From the NCBI GenBank assembly GCA_046726015.1, contig JBKOZS010000322.1, positions 1 to 18,671 of the forward strand: a stretch of 18,671 nt of DNA. The letters run 5' to 3'. The DNA is from QHWT01 sp046726015. GTDB taxonomy: Bacteria > Acidobacteriota > Vicinamibacteria > Vicinamibacterales > 2-12-FULL-66-21. This document shows positions 10,083 to 18,354 of this stretch, one piece after another (the first letter of the stretch is position 1; every line of letters starts with the position of its first letter). A program made the position numbers and the translations under genes. Under the pieces are notes generated by a model. The model was not told where the DNA came from and searched no databases. It saw only the letters and a list, made by a program, of their open reading frames with translations.

Positions 10083-10535
10083 CTACGGGCAGACCGTCGC
10101 GAGCCTGCGCACCGACTTCACGCCAAGGAGCGGCAGTCCGTCCAGATCGCCTTTTACTTTCGTGGTGCTCTCGCGCTTCTTCTTGTCTCCGTCGCCCGTC
10201 CGGACCTCGCTCTGCGTTTTGATCGTCACCTCGCCGTCACCGCGGTCCGCCACCTTTCCTTTGATCTCGACGCGGTGTCCCACGTATTTGTCGAGAGTGT
10301 CTTTTTCATCTCCTCCCGCGACTAACAGGTAGGAGCCCAGCCGCCCATCCTTTCCGGCTGCATTCGTCAGGGAGAACTCCCCGTTGGACGAACGCGCTAT
10401 ACAGCCTGTGACGAGCAGTTCCTTTCCGTCGTCGACGGAGATCTTCGTTTTTGATTTGCTGCCCGCATCCTGAGCCATCGCTGGCGCTGTAACAGCCACC
10501 GCCGCAACGAGCGTTGCGCAGAGCAGATATCGCAC
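10083..10535 (-). CDS. small secreted protein, OB-fold-like, unknown function
   Basis: This 150-residue protein starts with a clear Sec signal peptide (RYLLCATLVAAVAVTAPAMA, cleavage likely after AMA) and is predicted to be periplasmic or secreted. The mature part contains LLVTGCIARSSNGEFSLTNA, a middle LGSYLLVAGGDEK, then YVGHRVEIKGKVAD and a lysine-rich segment. Short exported proteins with this TGC...G.F.LTNA...YL...YVGHRVEI.G pattern are frequent in Acidobacteria (recalled knowledge); the fold is probably a small beta-barrel, and no activity is known. GTG 10535 is chosen because AGGAGG lies 6 nt upstream. An ATG at 10540 is in another frame and leads nowhere. It lies 46 nt upstream of the DUF2760 gene on the same strand and could be co-transcribed. 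Confidence 0.75.
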   Translation of the reverse strand: MRYLLCATLVAAVAVTAPAMAQDAGSKSKTKISVDDGKELLVTGCIARSSNGEFSLTNAAGKDGRLGSYLLVAGGDEKDTLDKYVGHRVEIKGKVADRGDGEVTIKTQSEVRTGDGDKKKRESTTKVKGDLDGLPLLGVKSVRRLATVCP

Positions 10536-10692
10536 GGCATTCCTCCTCTCGTTCTCACTCCAAGTGGTCGAGCTCGGAGCGTCTTGTAAGTGATAAGCGA
10601 ACCCTATGCCGTGCCAGGGGAGCGCCCCGAATGTCGAAACAATAGGGGTCTGTGCTCAGCTGTTATTGCGCTCTCTTGTCCTTCGCCTCTTT

Positions 10693-11823
10693 TCAAAACG
10701 CAGGAATGATGATCCTTTCGCCGCCCTTGAGCGCCGACTGGTGCGCGCAAATCCCGACCATCGTCCAGTTGACCGACGTTGCCGCGTCGGGCATGGCCGG
10801 CCGCTCGCCGATGCACGCCATCAGGAAGGCATGAACCAGATGCGGATGAGAGCCTCCGTGTCCGCCTCCTTGCAGGAATGACAGATGTTCGGCATCCTGA
10901 ATCGCGGACGGCTGCGTGAATGCGCGAATCGATTCCGGCAGCAGGGGTGCGTAGTCCGGCACCTTCACCCGCTGCGGGATCTCACCTTCGCCGAGCGGGC
11001 GTTCGCGCGTGCTCTTCGTGTGGATCACCGGTTCTTCATCCTCCACCTGCTGCCATTCGAATGATTGCTTCGATCCGTAGGCGTCGAAGCTCTCGCGATA
11101 CTGCCGCGCGGTATTGAACAGGCTCCTCGTGACTTCGGCACACACGTCCGAATCGCGCAGCTTGAACGTCGCCGTTTCAATCGCGAAAGGACTGCCGTAC
11201 TTGGGAATGAGTGTCTCGTCGATCCGGCCGGAGCCGTGACAGACAACGTGTTCCGCATGTCTGCCCATCAGCGCAAGACACGGGCTCACGCAGTGGGTGG
11301 CGTAATGCATCGGGGGGAAGCCCTCCCAGTAGCCGGGCCAGCCCTCCATGTCCTGCTGGTGGCTTCCACGCAGAAACTGGATCCGACCCAGGTCGCCGCG
11401 GTCGTACAGCTCCTTCACGAATAAGTACTCTCGGCTGTAGACGACAGTCTCCATCATCATGTAAACCTTGCCGCTGCGTCGCTGCTCCTCGACGATCCGA
11501 CGGCACTCGTCGATCGTGGTGGCCGCAGGTACCGTGCTGGCGACGTGTTTGCCGGCTCGCAGCGCGGCGATCGCCTGCGGCGCGTGATCCGCGATTGGCG
11601 AGTTAATGTGAACGGCATCGATGTTCGGGTCTGCGAGCAGCTGCTCGTAGTCGGTGTATCGCGCCTTCACACCAAACCGATCGCCGCATTCGTCGAGCGC
11701 CCTTCTGTCGCGACGACAGATCGCATACATCTCCGTATTCGGGTGCCGTTGATAAATGGGGATGAACTCGGCACCAAAGCCCAGGCCGACGATCGCGACT
11801 CTCAGTTTTCCGTCTGTGGCCAT
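10693..11823 (-). CDS. Gfo/Idh/MocA family oxidoreductase with altered EKP motif
   Basis: This 376-residue protein begins with a Rossmann motif, VAIVGLGFGAEF (9-20), followed by family-typical blocks: DAVHINSPIADHAPQAIAAL (69-88) and a C-terminal half with MHYATHCVSPCLALMG (172-187), whose histidines and neighbouring residues could bind a sugar. These enzymes oxidise or reduce sugars, inositols and related compounds with NAD(P). At the place of the canonical CEKP lysine motif the sequence reads KHVASTVPAAT (92-102), so the usual catalytic Lys is missing. The enzyme may belong to a diverged subfamily or use another residue. ATG 11823 has AGG 5 nt upstream. It lies 49 nt downstream of the Tat-exported sugar isomerase gene, a common pairing for sugar breakdown. 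There is no Tat signal on this protein. Confidence 0.88.
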   Translation of the reverse strand: MATDGKLRVAIVGLGFGAEFIPIYQRHPNTEMYAICRRDRRALDECGDRFGVKARYTDYEQLLADPNIDAVHINSPIADHAPQAIAALRAGKHVASTVPAATTIDECRRIVEEQRRSGKVYMMMETVVYSREYLFVKELYDRGDLGRIQFLRGSHQQDMEGWPGYWEGFPPMHYATHCVSPCLALMGRHAEHVVCHGSGRIDETLIPKYGSPFAIETATFKLRDSDVCAEVTRSLFNTARQYRESFDAYGSKQSFEWQQVEDEEPVIHTKSTRERPLGEGEIPQRVKVPDYAPLLPESIRAFTQPSAIQDAEHLSFLQGGGHGGSHPHLVHAFLMACIGERPAMPDAATSVNWTMVGICAHQSALKGGERIIIPAF

Positions 11824-11872
11824 CGATACCTGCCTTCAGTACGTTTCGCGTGCGTCGCTACTGCAAATGTTT

Positions 11873-12829
11873 CTACGCCATCGCCAAACGCACGGTCGCG
11901 CGAATCTTCTCCATCGCCGTTTTCAGGTTCTCGTCTGCGCTGCGGGCCCAGTAGTCACGATTGAACAGCTCGAGCGACAAGTAGCCATGGAAGCCGTTGT
12001 CGCGCAGATCGCGCAGGAGATGTTGCAGGGGCGCGGCGCCGTCGCCCGGGTAGATACGGCTGCTGTCATTGAGCGTGGACGAGTCGGTCGCCAGAGGGTA
12101 GTCGTTGAAGTGCATGACATGCAGGGACCCGCCGCTGATCTGCCTTAGCCCCGCGAACGGCGTACCGCTCTTATAGAGGTGGAACACGTCGAGCAGCAGG
12201 CTGGCGTCGGCGCGTCCCGACGCGACCGTCACGTAGATGCCGTGCGACAACGGGCCAAGCACAGGGTGCGTGCCCCAAAGCTCGAGCAGCGGCTGTACGC
12301 CCATCTTCTCGCCGAGTTCCAGCGCCTCGTGGTAGTACCTCGCGGCATTGTCGAGGCTCACGGTGGTGCCGCTCTTGCCCGGCGGCGCGGCAATGCGCTT
12401 GCCGCCGATCTGCGCCACCTTGTCCATGTCTCGCTTCAACCCCTCCATCGATGCCGCGCGCCGCACGTCGTCATCCTCCAGGAATGAGTTGAACGCGATG
12501 ACGTCCTCGACGGTCAGCCCGGCGTCGGCGATTCGGTTGCCGAGATCCTTGAGCGTGCCTCCCTTGGACGTGTAGGTGTCGAGTTCGGCGACCCACGGCT
12601 CGATCGCATGGAACCCGGCTTTGGCGACGGCGTTGATCGCCTCGACCAGATCGAGATTGTTGCCGCGGATGGTGCTCGTATTGAGACAGTAGCCGAACGG
12701 CTCGTTGGCTGGTCGGGTGCGCGCGGCCGCGGGCCGCGGCGCCTGCGTGTCATTGGCAGCTGCGGATACCGCCGCCGCGCCGAACGCAGCCGCCGCGCCA
12801 CCCAGTACCTCTCGACGGGAGAACTCCAT
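11873..12829 (-). CDS. Tat-exported sugar phosphate isomerase/epimerase-like TIM barrel
   Basis: The 318-residue protein starts with a twin-arginine signal (FSRREVLGGAAAAFGAAAVS, Arg-Arg at 5-6), so it should fold in the cytoplasm and be exported. The rest fits the xylose-isomerase-like TIM-barrel family (COG1082): FHAIEPWV, a loop IAAPPGKSGTTV, LLELWGTHPVLG with a metal-ligand Glu, LLLDVFHLYKSG with an Asp-x-x-His pattern, MHFNDYP, and GYLSLELFNRDYW with the closing Glu. The reaction is probably isomerisation or epimerisation of a sugar or a 3-keto derivative; the substrate is not evident. ATG 12829 has a strong GGAGGAGG 8 nt upstream. The Gfo/Idh gene follows after 49 nt in the same direction, and padR diverges on the other side. 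Confidence 0.9.
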   Translation of the reverse strand: MEFSRREVLGGAAAAFGAAAVSAAANDTQAPRPAAARTRPANEPFGYCLNTSTIRGNNLDLVEAINAVAKAGFHAIEPWVAELDTYTSKGGTLKDLGNRIADAGLTVEDVIAFNSFLEDDDVRRAASMEGLKRDMDKVAQIGGKRIAAPPGKSGTTVSLDNAARYYHEALELGEKMGVQPLLELWGTHPVLGPLSHGIYVTVASGRADASLLLDVFHLYKSGTPFAGLRQISGGSLHVMHFNDYPLATDSSTLNDSSRIYPGDGAAPLQHLLRDLRDNGFHGYLSLELFNRDYWARSADENLKTAMEKIRATVRLAMA

Positions 12830-12951
12830 CTCGCGAACCTCCTCCGATCCGCGAGCCTAGCGGCCCAGGCAGCGTGAGTGCAAGGGCGGTGTCTGTACGA
12901 TCAGGTTTCGAACGGCAGTTGACAAGCGATCGGAACAGACGCACACTGCGG

Positions 12952-12974
12952 CTCGTATAGACATTCGATACGAG
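12952..12974 (+). promoter_or_regulatory. perfect inverted repeat upstream of padR, candidate PadR operator
   Basis: CTCGTAT (12952-12958) and ATACGAG (12968-12974) are perfect 7-bp arms around a 9-nt spacer, ending 9 nt before the padR ATG and directly touching the GTGAGG ribosome binding site. A TATAGA hexamer lies at 12956-12961 and a TTGACA at 12919-12924, but their spacing (31 nt) does not make one promoter. The 16-bp centre-to-centre distance suits a winged-helix dimer, so autoregulation by PadR is the natural reading. Confidence 0.5.
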
Positions 12975-12983
12975 TGAGGCGCT

Positions 12984-13310
12984 ATGAGTCGCCGTGAAGC
13001 CCTGCTGCAAGGAACCCTGGACCTACTGATCCTCAAGGCCCTGTCGACCGGCGCCCTGCATGGGCTGGGCGTCTCGCGCCGCATCGAGCAGATCACCGCC
13101 GGGACCTTTGTCGTGCAACCCGGTTCGCTGTTCCCCGCGCTCCACCGCCTCGAAGAATCGGGCTGGCTCGAGGCGGAGTGGCAGCCATCGGAAAACAACC
13201 GGCGCGCGAAGTACTACAAGCTCACGCGCGCGGGAAGGAAGCAGCTTGGTGAGGAAGCGGCACAGTGGAGCCGAATCGCGCTCGCGATCGCGCGGGCGCT
13301 CGAGCCGTAG
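12984..13310 (+). CDS. PadR family transcriptional regulator
   Basis: The protein has 108 residues, typical for a short PadR protein. It contains a winged helix-turn-helix: LLQGTLDLLILKALSTGALH, the recognition part GVSRRIEQIT, then FVVQPGSLFPALHRLEESGW and the wing RRAKYYKLTRAGRKQL. PadR regulators are mostly repressors released by a small ligand. The gene stops 2 nt before the ATG of the permease gene, so regulator and permease are in one operon; this arrangement is frequent in Acidobacteria. A 7-bp inverted repeat directly upstream of the start is a good candidate for its own operator. The ATG at 12984 is preceded by GAGG 4 nt away. Confidence 0.93.
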   Translation: MSRREALLQGTLDLLILKALSTGALHGLGVSRRIEQITAGTFVVQPGSLFPALHRLEESGWLEAEWQPSENNRRAKYYKLTRAGRKQLGEEAAQWSRIALAIARALEP

Positions 13311-13312
13311 CC

Positions 13313-15985
13313 ATGTGGTCGCGCCTTCGCAGCCTCTGGCGCAACGTCGTGCATCGACGCCGGGCCGATGCCGACCTCGATGACGAGCTGAGCGCAGTCC
13401 ACGCGCTGCTCGTCGAGGAAAAAATCCGTGCGGGTCTCACGCCGGCCGACGCACGCCGCGCCGCGTCGATTGAGCTCGGCCACCCGCACATCGTGAAGGA
13501 ACAGGTGCGGGACGCCCGCGCCGGCGCATTCCTCGATACGTTCTTCCAGGACGTCCGCTACGGCAGCCGGCTGTTGCGGCGCAGCCCGCTGTTCACGGCG
13601 ACGGCCGTCCTGTCGCTCGGCCTCGGCATCGGCGCCAACGCCACCATCTTCAGCCTCGTGAACGCGCTGATGCTGCGCGAACTTCGCGTGGCGAAGCCAC
13701 GCGAACTGGTCGAGTTCGGACGCGTCACGCAGTACGGCCGTGGCGGGAGCTTCTCGTATCCGATCTACCGGACGCTGCGCGATGAAAACGCGGTGTTCGA
13801 TGGGGTCCTCGCGATGGCGAAGGGGACGTTTGCGGCGGCGGTTGATGCAGAGCGGCCGCCGGCGGGCCGGCTCGTGTCGGGCAATTTCTTTGACGTGCTC
13901 GGTGTCGCGCCGCAGGCCGGACGGCTGCTGTCACCGCGAGACGACCGTGCGGATTCGCCTGACGCAGCCGCCGTCGCCGTGATCACCGACGGATTATGGC
14001 GCCGGCAATTTGGCGGCGGCCCGAACGCGATCGGCGCGATCCTGCGTGTCGAGAAAGCCACGTTCACGATCGTCGGCGTGCTGCCGCCGACGTTCGATGA
14101 TCCGCTGGTCGGGCGCGGCGCGGATTTCTTCATGCCGATCGCCAGCGAGCGATGGCTGCGCCGTCGATCGTGGCTCGATCAACCGGACTTCAACTGGCTG
14201 GCGATCGTCGGCCGGCTGAAGCCGGGCATCACGATTGGTGCGGCCGCCGCGAACGTCGAGCCGATCTTCGGACGCTTCATGGACCACTACGCGTCACAGC
14301 ACCCTGATCCCGAGTCGCAGCAGCAGTTGCGTTCCCATCGCGTCTTCCTCCAGCCTGGCAATACGGGTCTTTCGGATCTGCGGCGCGATTTCTCGACGCC
14401 GGCGTTGCTGCTGATGGGCGCGGTCAGTCTCGTGCTCCTCATCGCCTGCGCGAACATCGTCAATCTGCTGCTCGCGCGCGGAGTCGCACGGCGGCGGGAG
14501 ATTGCGCTGCGACTTGCGATCGGCGCGGGTCGCATGCGGCTCGTGCGTCAGTTCCTCACCGAGTCCATGTTGCTCGGCGTGGCCGGCGGCGCGCTTGGCT
14601 TCGTGCTCGCGGTGGTGCTCGCCCCAATGGTGCTCGTCCTGATCTCGCGCGGCGCGACGGCGGTATCGCTGGATGTGTCTCCGGATGCACGGCTCTTCGG
14701 ATTCGCGTTCGTCGTGTCCATCGTCGCCTCGGTTGTCGCGGGCACGTTTCCCGCGCTTCGCAGTGCCCGGGCCGATATCACGTCTGCGCTCGAGAGCGGC
14801 TCGCGCGCGGTCGGATCCCGGTCATCGCGAGCGTGGGGCCGAACACTGATTGCGGCACAGATTGCCCTTTCACTCGTGCTGCTCATCGGCGCGTCGCTGT
14901 TGCTGGCAACGCTGCGCAACATCCGCTCGTTCGATCCCGGCTTCGATCGCGATCACGTGCTGTTGATTGGACTCGATCCCGGACGCGCGCGGTACGACGC
15001 CGCGCGCGCCACGCAGTATTACCAGGAGGTGCTCGGCCGGGTGCGGCGCATCCCCGGCGTCGCGGCCGCCAGCCTTTCGATGATTACGCCCATTTCGGGC
15101 GGCGGAATCGACAACGGCTTTGCCGTCGAAGGGGGGCCGCAGGGCGTGCGCCCGATGGTGTACGTGAACGTCATCTCCGACGGCTTCTTTCAGACGATGA
15201 ACACGCCGCTGTTGATGGGTCGTGACTTCGTCACTGCCGACGCGCAGGAGGGCGCCGCCGGTGTCATCGTCAACGATGCGCTCGTCCGGAGGTTCTTCAA
15301 TGGAGAGAACCCGCTGGGACACCGCGTGACCGTGGGGAGACGCGCGGGGCAGATCATTGGGGTCGCCGCAAACGCGAAATACATGTCGCTGCGCGAAGCA
15401 GATCAACCAACCGCGTACGTTTACGGGCTCGGTACGCCGGAGCCGGTCGGCTTCACGTTGTCCGTTCGCACGGAAGGCAATCCGATGCCGTTCGCGCCGG
15501 TGATCGGTAAGGAGGTCCAATCCATCTCCGCCACGGTTCCGGTGGGCGTGGCGAGGACGCTTGCGAGCCAGGTGGATGGATCGCTGGTGAACGAGCGTCT
15601 TGTTGCGCAGCTGCTTGGCACCTTCGCGGCGCTCGCGCTGGTGCTCGCGGCAGTCGGTCTGTACGGCGTGCTGGGTTACGCGGTGGCGCGGCGAACGGCG
15701 GAAATCGGGGTGCGGCTCGCGCTCGGCGCAAGCCGGGGCACCGTTCTTCGCGGCGTGCTCAATGAATCCTGGGTGCTCACCGCGCTCGGTGCGGCCATTG
15801 GCGTGCCTGCCGCGATCCTGTTGTCGCGTTTTCTCGAGACGTTGTTGTACAGCGTCACGCCGTGGGACCCACGCCTGATCGCCTGGACGCTGACCTGTCT
15901 CTTCGTTGTGGCGACAGCGGCCGCCGCCATACCGGCATGGCGCGCGTCGCGCGTTGATCCACTCACAGCGCTGCGGCAGGAGTGA
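13313..15985 (+). CDS. ADOP-type duplicated permease (MacB/FtsX family, no ATPase)
   Basis: The 890-residue protein has the layout of acidobacterial duplicated orphan permeases. A soluble N-terminal segment (about 1-85, with LTPADARRAASIELG) precedes a first transmembrane helix (about 93-117, TAVLSLGLGIGANATIFSLV). Then come a periplasmic MacB-type domain and a first FtsX-type block (LLLMGAVSLVLLIACANIVN, then RREIALRLAIGAGR). A second periplasmic domain and a second FtsX block (RRTAEIGVRLALGASRG) follow, with the typical end RVDPLTALRQE. It has no ATP-binding domain and no ATPase gene is adjacent, so energy must come from elsewhere or the role is structural. The substrate is unknown; efflux or envelope stress is the usual guess. 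ATG 13313 follows the padR stop by 2 nt. The frame is open to 13265 but that part overlaps padR. Confidence 0.93.
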   Translation: MWSRLRSLWRNVVHRRRADADLDDELSAVHALLVEEKIRAGLTPADARRAASIELGHPHIVKEQVRDARAGAFLDTFFQDVRYGSRLLRRSPLFTATAVLSLGLGIGANATIFSLVNALMLRELRVAKPRELVEFGRVTQYGRGGSFSYPIYRTLRDENAVFDGVLAMAKGTFAAAVDAERPPAGRLVSGNFFDVLGVAPQAGRLLSPRDDRADSPDAAAVAVITDGLWRRQFGGGPNAIGAILRVEKATFTIVGVLPPTFDDPLVGRGADFFMPIASERWLRRRSWLDQPDFNWLAIVGRLKPGITIGAAAANVEPIFGRFMDHYASQHPDPESQQQLRSHRVFLQPGNTGLSDLRRDFSTPALLLMGAVSLVLLIACANIVNLLLARGVARRREIALRLAIGAGRMRLVRQFLTESMLLGVAGGALGFVLAVVLAPMVLVLISRGATAVSLDVSPDARLFGFAFVVSIVASVVAGTFPALRSARADITSALESGSRAVGSRSSRAWGRTLIAAQIALSLVLLIGASLLLATLRNIRSFDPGFDRDHVLLIGLDPGRARYDAARATQYYQEVLGRVRRIPGVAAASLSMITPISGGGIDNGFAVEGGPQGVRPMVYVNVISDGFFQTMNTPLLMGRDFVTADAQEGAAGVIVNDALVRRFFNGENPLGHRVTVGRRAGQIIGVAANAKYMSLREADQPTAYVYGLGTPEPVGFTLSVRTEGNPMPFAPVIGKEVQSISATVPVGVARTLASQVDGSLVNERLVAQLLGTFAALALVLAAVGLYGVLGYAVARRTAEIGVRLALGASRGTVLRGVLNESWVLTALGAAIGVPAAILLSRFLETLLYSVTPWDPRLIAWTLTCLFVVATAAAAIPAWRASRVDPLTALRQE

Positions 15986-15998
15986 CGGCGACAGCACC

Positions 15999-17431
15999 TC
16001 ACTCAATCCCCAACGTGGCCCGGCCCGCGATCGTGGATCCGATGGCGATCCGACGACGTAGGTGCCGGCACCGAGCGAGTCGGTTCCCAGGTTGTAGACG
16101 TACTGGCATCTGGCCAGGTCAATCCGGAAGCTCGATCCAGCGTCGGCCGGCAGCACGAAATCGCTCTCGTTCACCGGACCAGCCGCAGTTCCTGACAACC
16201 GGACCAACGATACGTTCGCCGCGGGCAGCTCGCAGGTGGCTGCGCCGTTGTAGGTCAGCGCGAACTTCACCGGTACGACGCTGCGATTCAGGTTGAAGAC
16301 GCTCGTTCCATCCGGCCGGATCGGCGGCTGCACCTGCGCGGCGTAGGGCTGCGGCGCAACGTCGAGGCGCTGCGGAGCGCTGGCTGCTGCCTCGAAACTG
16401 TCGTCGCCGATTGTCTGCCGGACGATGGAGGCCTGGACCGTGTAGCTGCGCGCCGCCAGGACGGACGGATCGAACGTCAGGGTGGCGGTGCCGGCGCCGT
16501 TCGTCGTGGCCGTGCCAGCCACTCCGCCGTCCACGGAGAACGCCACCAGCGCGCCCACTACAGGCGAGGAGGTGTCGGTCCGCGTCAGCGTTGCGCTGAA
16601 CGTGATTGGTTCCATCCGGCCGGCAACGAACGACGAGGGTGCCGGCGAAGCCAGATCGAGCGCCGTCGCGATGAACGCGAGTTCGAGCGCGCCCGTGTCG
16701 CAGGCAGACCCCTGCGGGCGGGCGACGCCGCGCTGATCGCTGCCCGGAGCGCCGCTCGTGACCCCGCAGTCATCCGGGGGGATCGCGTCAACCGCCGGGC
16801 TCGTGGCCAGCAGCCCGATGGTGGCGGTCGGCCCGCCATTGTCGCGAAGTCCGCGCGGGCTCAAGCCGGCAGGCACGTTGTTCCGATCGCCGGGTTGTGT
16901 GAACGCCCATGAGCACGAGTCGTCATCCGACAGGTTGTACCCCGTGGACGCGATCTCGTACGAGGAGTGGGTCAGGCAGTTCCGTCCCGAGTCGGCGAGG
17001 ATCGAGTTCCTGACCGCGGTCGTGCCATAGAGGCTCACGAGGTTGCCGCCGAGGTAATAGTACGGTTCCGTGTAGTTGTGAGACAGCGTGCTATGAACGA
17101 TGGCGGTGCGGCTCGAATGACTGAAGATGCCGCCGCCGCCGCTGCAGCCCCCGGTATTGCACGTGGATGAATTGTTGGTGACGGTGCTGTTCACGAGCGT
17201 GAACGAACCGCTGGCCGTGTAGATGACGCCGCCATTACCGTCGGTCGTATTCGATGCGAACGTGCTCGACCTGACGTACACGGAGCCGCCGAGTCCGCCG
17301 TTGTAGATCGCGCCGCCGGAGCCGCCCCCCACCTGCAGCGCGGCGTTGCCGACGAACGTGCTCTCCTCGATGCTGACGGTGCCGTCAGGGCGGGTTGTTG
17401 ACGGCTTTGGGCGACGGAAGTGGTGAGCCAA
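15999..17431 (-). CDS. beta-helix / Ig-like / PxKF surface protein, 5'-truncated and frameshifted
   Basis: Numbered from the in-frame TTG at 17431, residues 18-200 are parallel beta-helix-like repeats (ESTFVGNAA, SSTFASNTT, NSTVTNNSS, HSTLSHNY). Residues 196-252 match the choice-of-anchor Q pattern (DNGGPTATIGLLATSPAVDA, DQRGVARPQGSACDTGALEL). Residues 262-360 form an Ig-like domain and 365-458 a PxKF domain (LNRSVVPVKFAL, CQYVYNLGTDSLGAGTY). Such proteins are exported to the cell surface, but this one has no signal peptide and starts inside the helix, so its 5' end is lost. At 16055-16060 the frame shifts; the other frame continues RRIAIGSTIAGRATLGIE and stops at 15999-16001, a natural-looking end. 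Without the shift, the frame would run about 1.1 kb antisense through the permease gene. The gene converges on the permease gene with a 13-nt gap. Confidence 0.75.
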
Positions 17432-17433
17432 AC

Positions 17434-17566
17434 GTTCGCGAGTTGGAATCTCATCGCCGAATGGATCAGACGGCTTGACGGGCTTGGCAGCTGGCCTGAG
17501 CCGATGTGTGTCGAACGCCCGGCTGCGACGGTAAACGCTCCGGCGTCGAGCGCCAGTTAATGCATG
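17434..17566 (-). other. open basic frame fused upstream of the beta-helix remnant
   Basis: The beta-helix frame stays open upstream to a TAA at about 17570-17568. It reads a basic, low-complexity sequence (GARRRSVYRRSRAFDTHRL, then AAKPVKPSDPFGDEIPTRER) unlike a signal peptide and without an ATG or GTG start. It is probably foreign DNA joined to the truncated gene, not its true front. The junction lies near 17395-17435. Confidence 0.35.
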
Positions 17567-17586
17567 TTAGGCTCTCTCCGTTAGGT
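17566..17586 (+). other. two integron-type GTTAGGY core-like sites
   Basis: GTTAGGC (17566-17572) and GTTAGGT (17580-17586) both fit the GTTRRRY core and are 14 nt apart in the same orientation, 63 nt before the FISUMP gene. A matching RYYYAAC partner at a normal attC distance is not visible upstream. The position in front of a small secreted-protein gene fits a cassette boundary, but 7-bp matches also occur by chance. Confidence 0.28.
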
Positions 17587-17648
17587 GCGGCGATGTCAAA
17601 GATGCGAAGGCACACTCCGCGATCACACCATGGCCGCGAGAGGACAAC

Positions 17649-18257
17649 ATGACGACGAGTCGAATTAGTGCCGTGGCAATCGCGCTGAGTATTGCGTTCG
17701 GATTTGTTGGCGGCGCCAGCTCGACGCAGCGCTCATCGAAAGACCAGAACCTGTCCGGCACGATCGCTTCTCCCAAACGGATGGCGGACGGTAAAGAGTG
17801 GACGACTGCCAATCTGAACGTCAACACGTCGTCATCCTATTGTTACGACGATGCGGAACCGAACTGCCGTCGATATGGCCGTTTGTACACGTGGGAATCG
17901 GCGCAGCGTGGATGTCAGGCCCTAGGAAATGGATGGCGGTTGCCGACCGACGACGAATGGCGTCAGATGGCGACGCACTATGGTGGACTTGGGAACGATT
18001 CGCCTGCCAAGGGTAGAGCGGCGTACACGGCACTCCTGAATGGAGGGACGTCAGGCTTCAATGCCGTGCTGGGTGGCACTCGCTCCATTGATGGACAGTA
18101 CGACCGGCTGGAGGCACACGGAGTTTACTGGACGGTATCCGAAAACGATCCGATCACCGCACCGTTCTATAACTTCGGCAAAGGCAGTCAAGCGCTCTAT
18201 CGTGGGCCCCAGGGCCGGAAGCAGATGGCCGTTTCCGTGCGTTGCGTCAGGGAGTGA
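17649..18257 (+). CDS. secreted FISUMP-domain protein
   Basis: This 202-residue protein has an N-terminal signal peptide (about 1-26, ISAVAIALSIAFGFVGGASS) and a FISUMP domain (Fibrobacter succinogenes major paralogous domain). The visible signature is MADGKEWTTANLNVNT, YCYDD, RYGRLYTWESAQRGC, LGNGWRLPTDDEWRQM, and the end VSVRCVRE. Three or four cysteines in the domain suggest disulfides after export. The family resembles C-type-lectin/formylglycine-like folds and is assumed to act at the cell surface; the true role is unknown. ATG 17649 has GAGAGGA 4 nt upstream. The gene stands alone between GTTAGGY core-like sites and a repeat shared with the left end of the window, so it may be mobile or recently acquired. 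Confidence 0.85.
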   Translation: MTTSRISAVAIALSIAFGFVGGASSTQRSSKDQNLSGTIASPKRMADGKEWTTANLNVNTSSSYCYDDAEPNCRRYGRLYTWESAQRGCQALGNGWRLPTDDEWRQMATHYGGLGNDSPAKGRAAYTALLNGGTSGFNAVLGGTRSIDGQYDRLEAHGVYWTVSENDPITAPFYNFGKGSQALYRGPQGRKQMAVSVRCVRE

Positions 18258-18301
18258 TCGCTCGAGATTTGGGTCCGCGCGATCCCGCCTGAAGACCACC
18301 C

Positions 18302-18354
18302 GGATCAACGACCCGAGCGCGAGCGAGGGAGTTGACCCAGAACGGAATCGAACC
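18302..18354 (+). repeat. right copy of the degenerate direct repeat shared with 288-340
   Basis: It shares the ordered blocks GGATCAA, CGAGCGCGAGCGAG, GGAGTTGACC and GGAATCGAA with the left copy, in the same orientation, about 18.0 kb apart. It lies about 45 nt after the FISUMP gene. The two copies are imperfect, so this is not a recent duplication. Confidence 0.5.

Noticed and set aside
13265..13312. Longer start of the permease
   Set aside because: It lies inside the padR coding end. ATG 13313 gives the usual permease N-terminus just after the padR stop.
14870..15998. Extension of the beta-helix frame through the permease gene on the opposite strand
   Set aside because: The sequence after the frame break at about 16057 is low-complexity and charged, while the permease on the other strand is a clear conserved protein.
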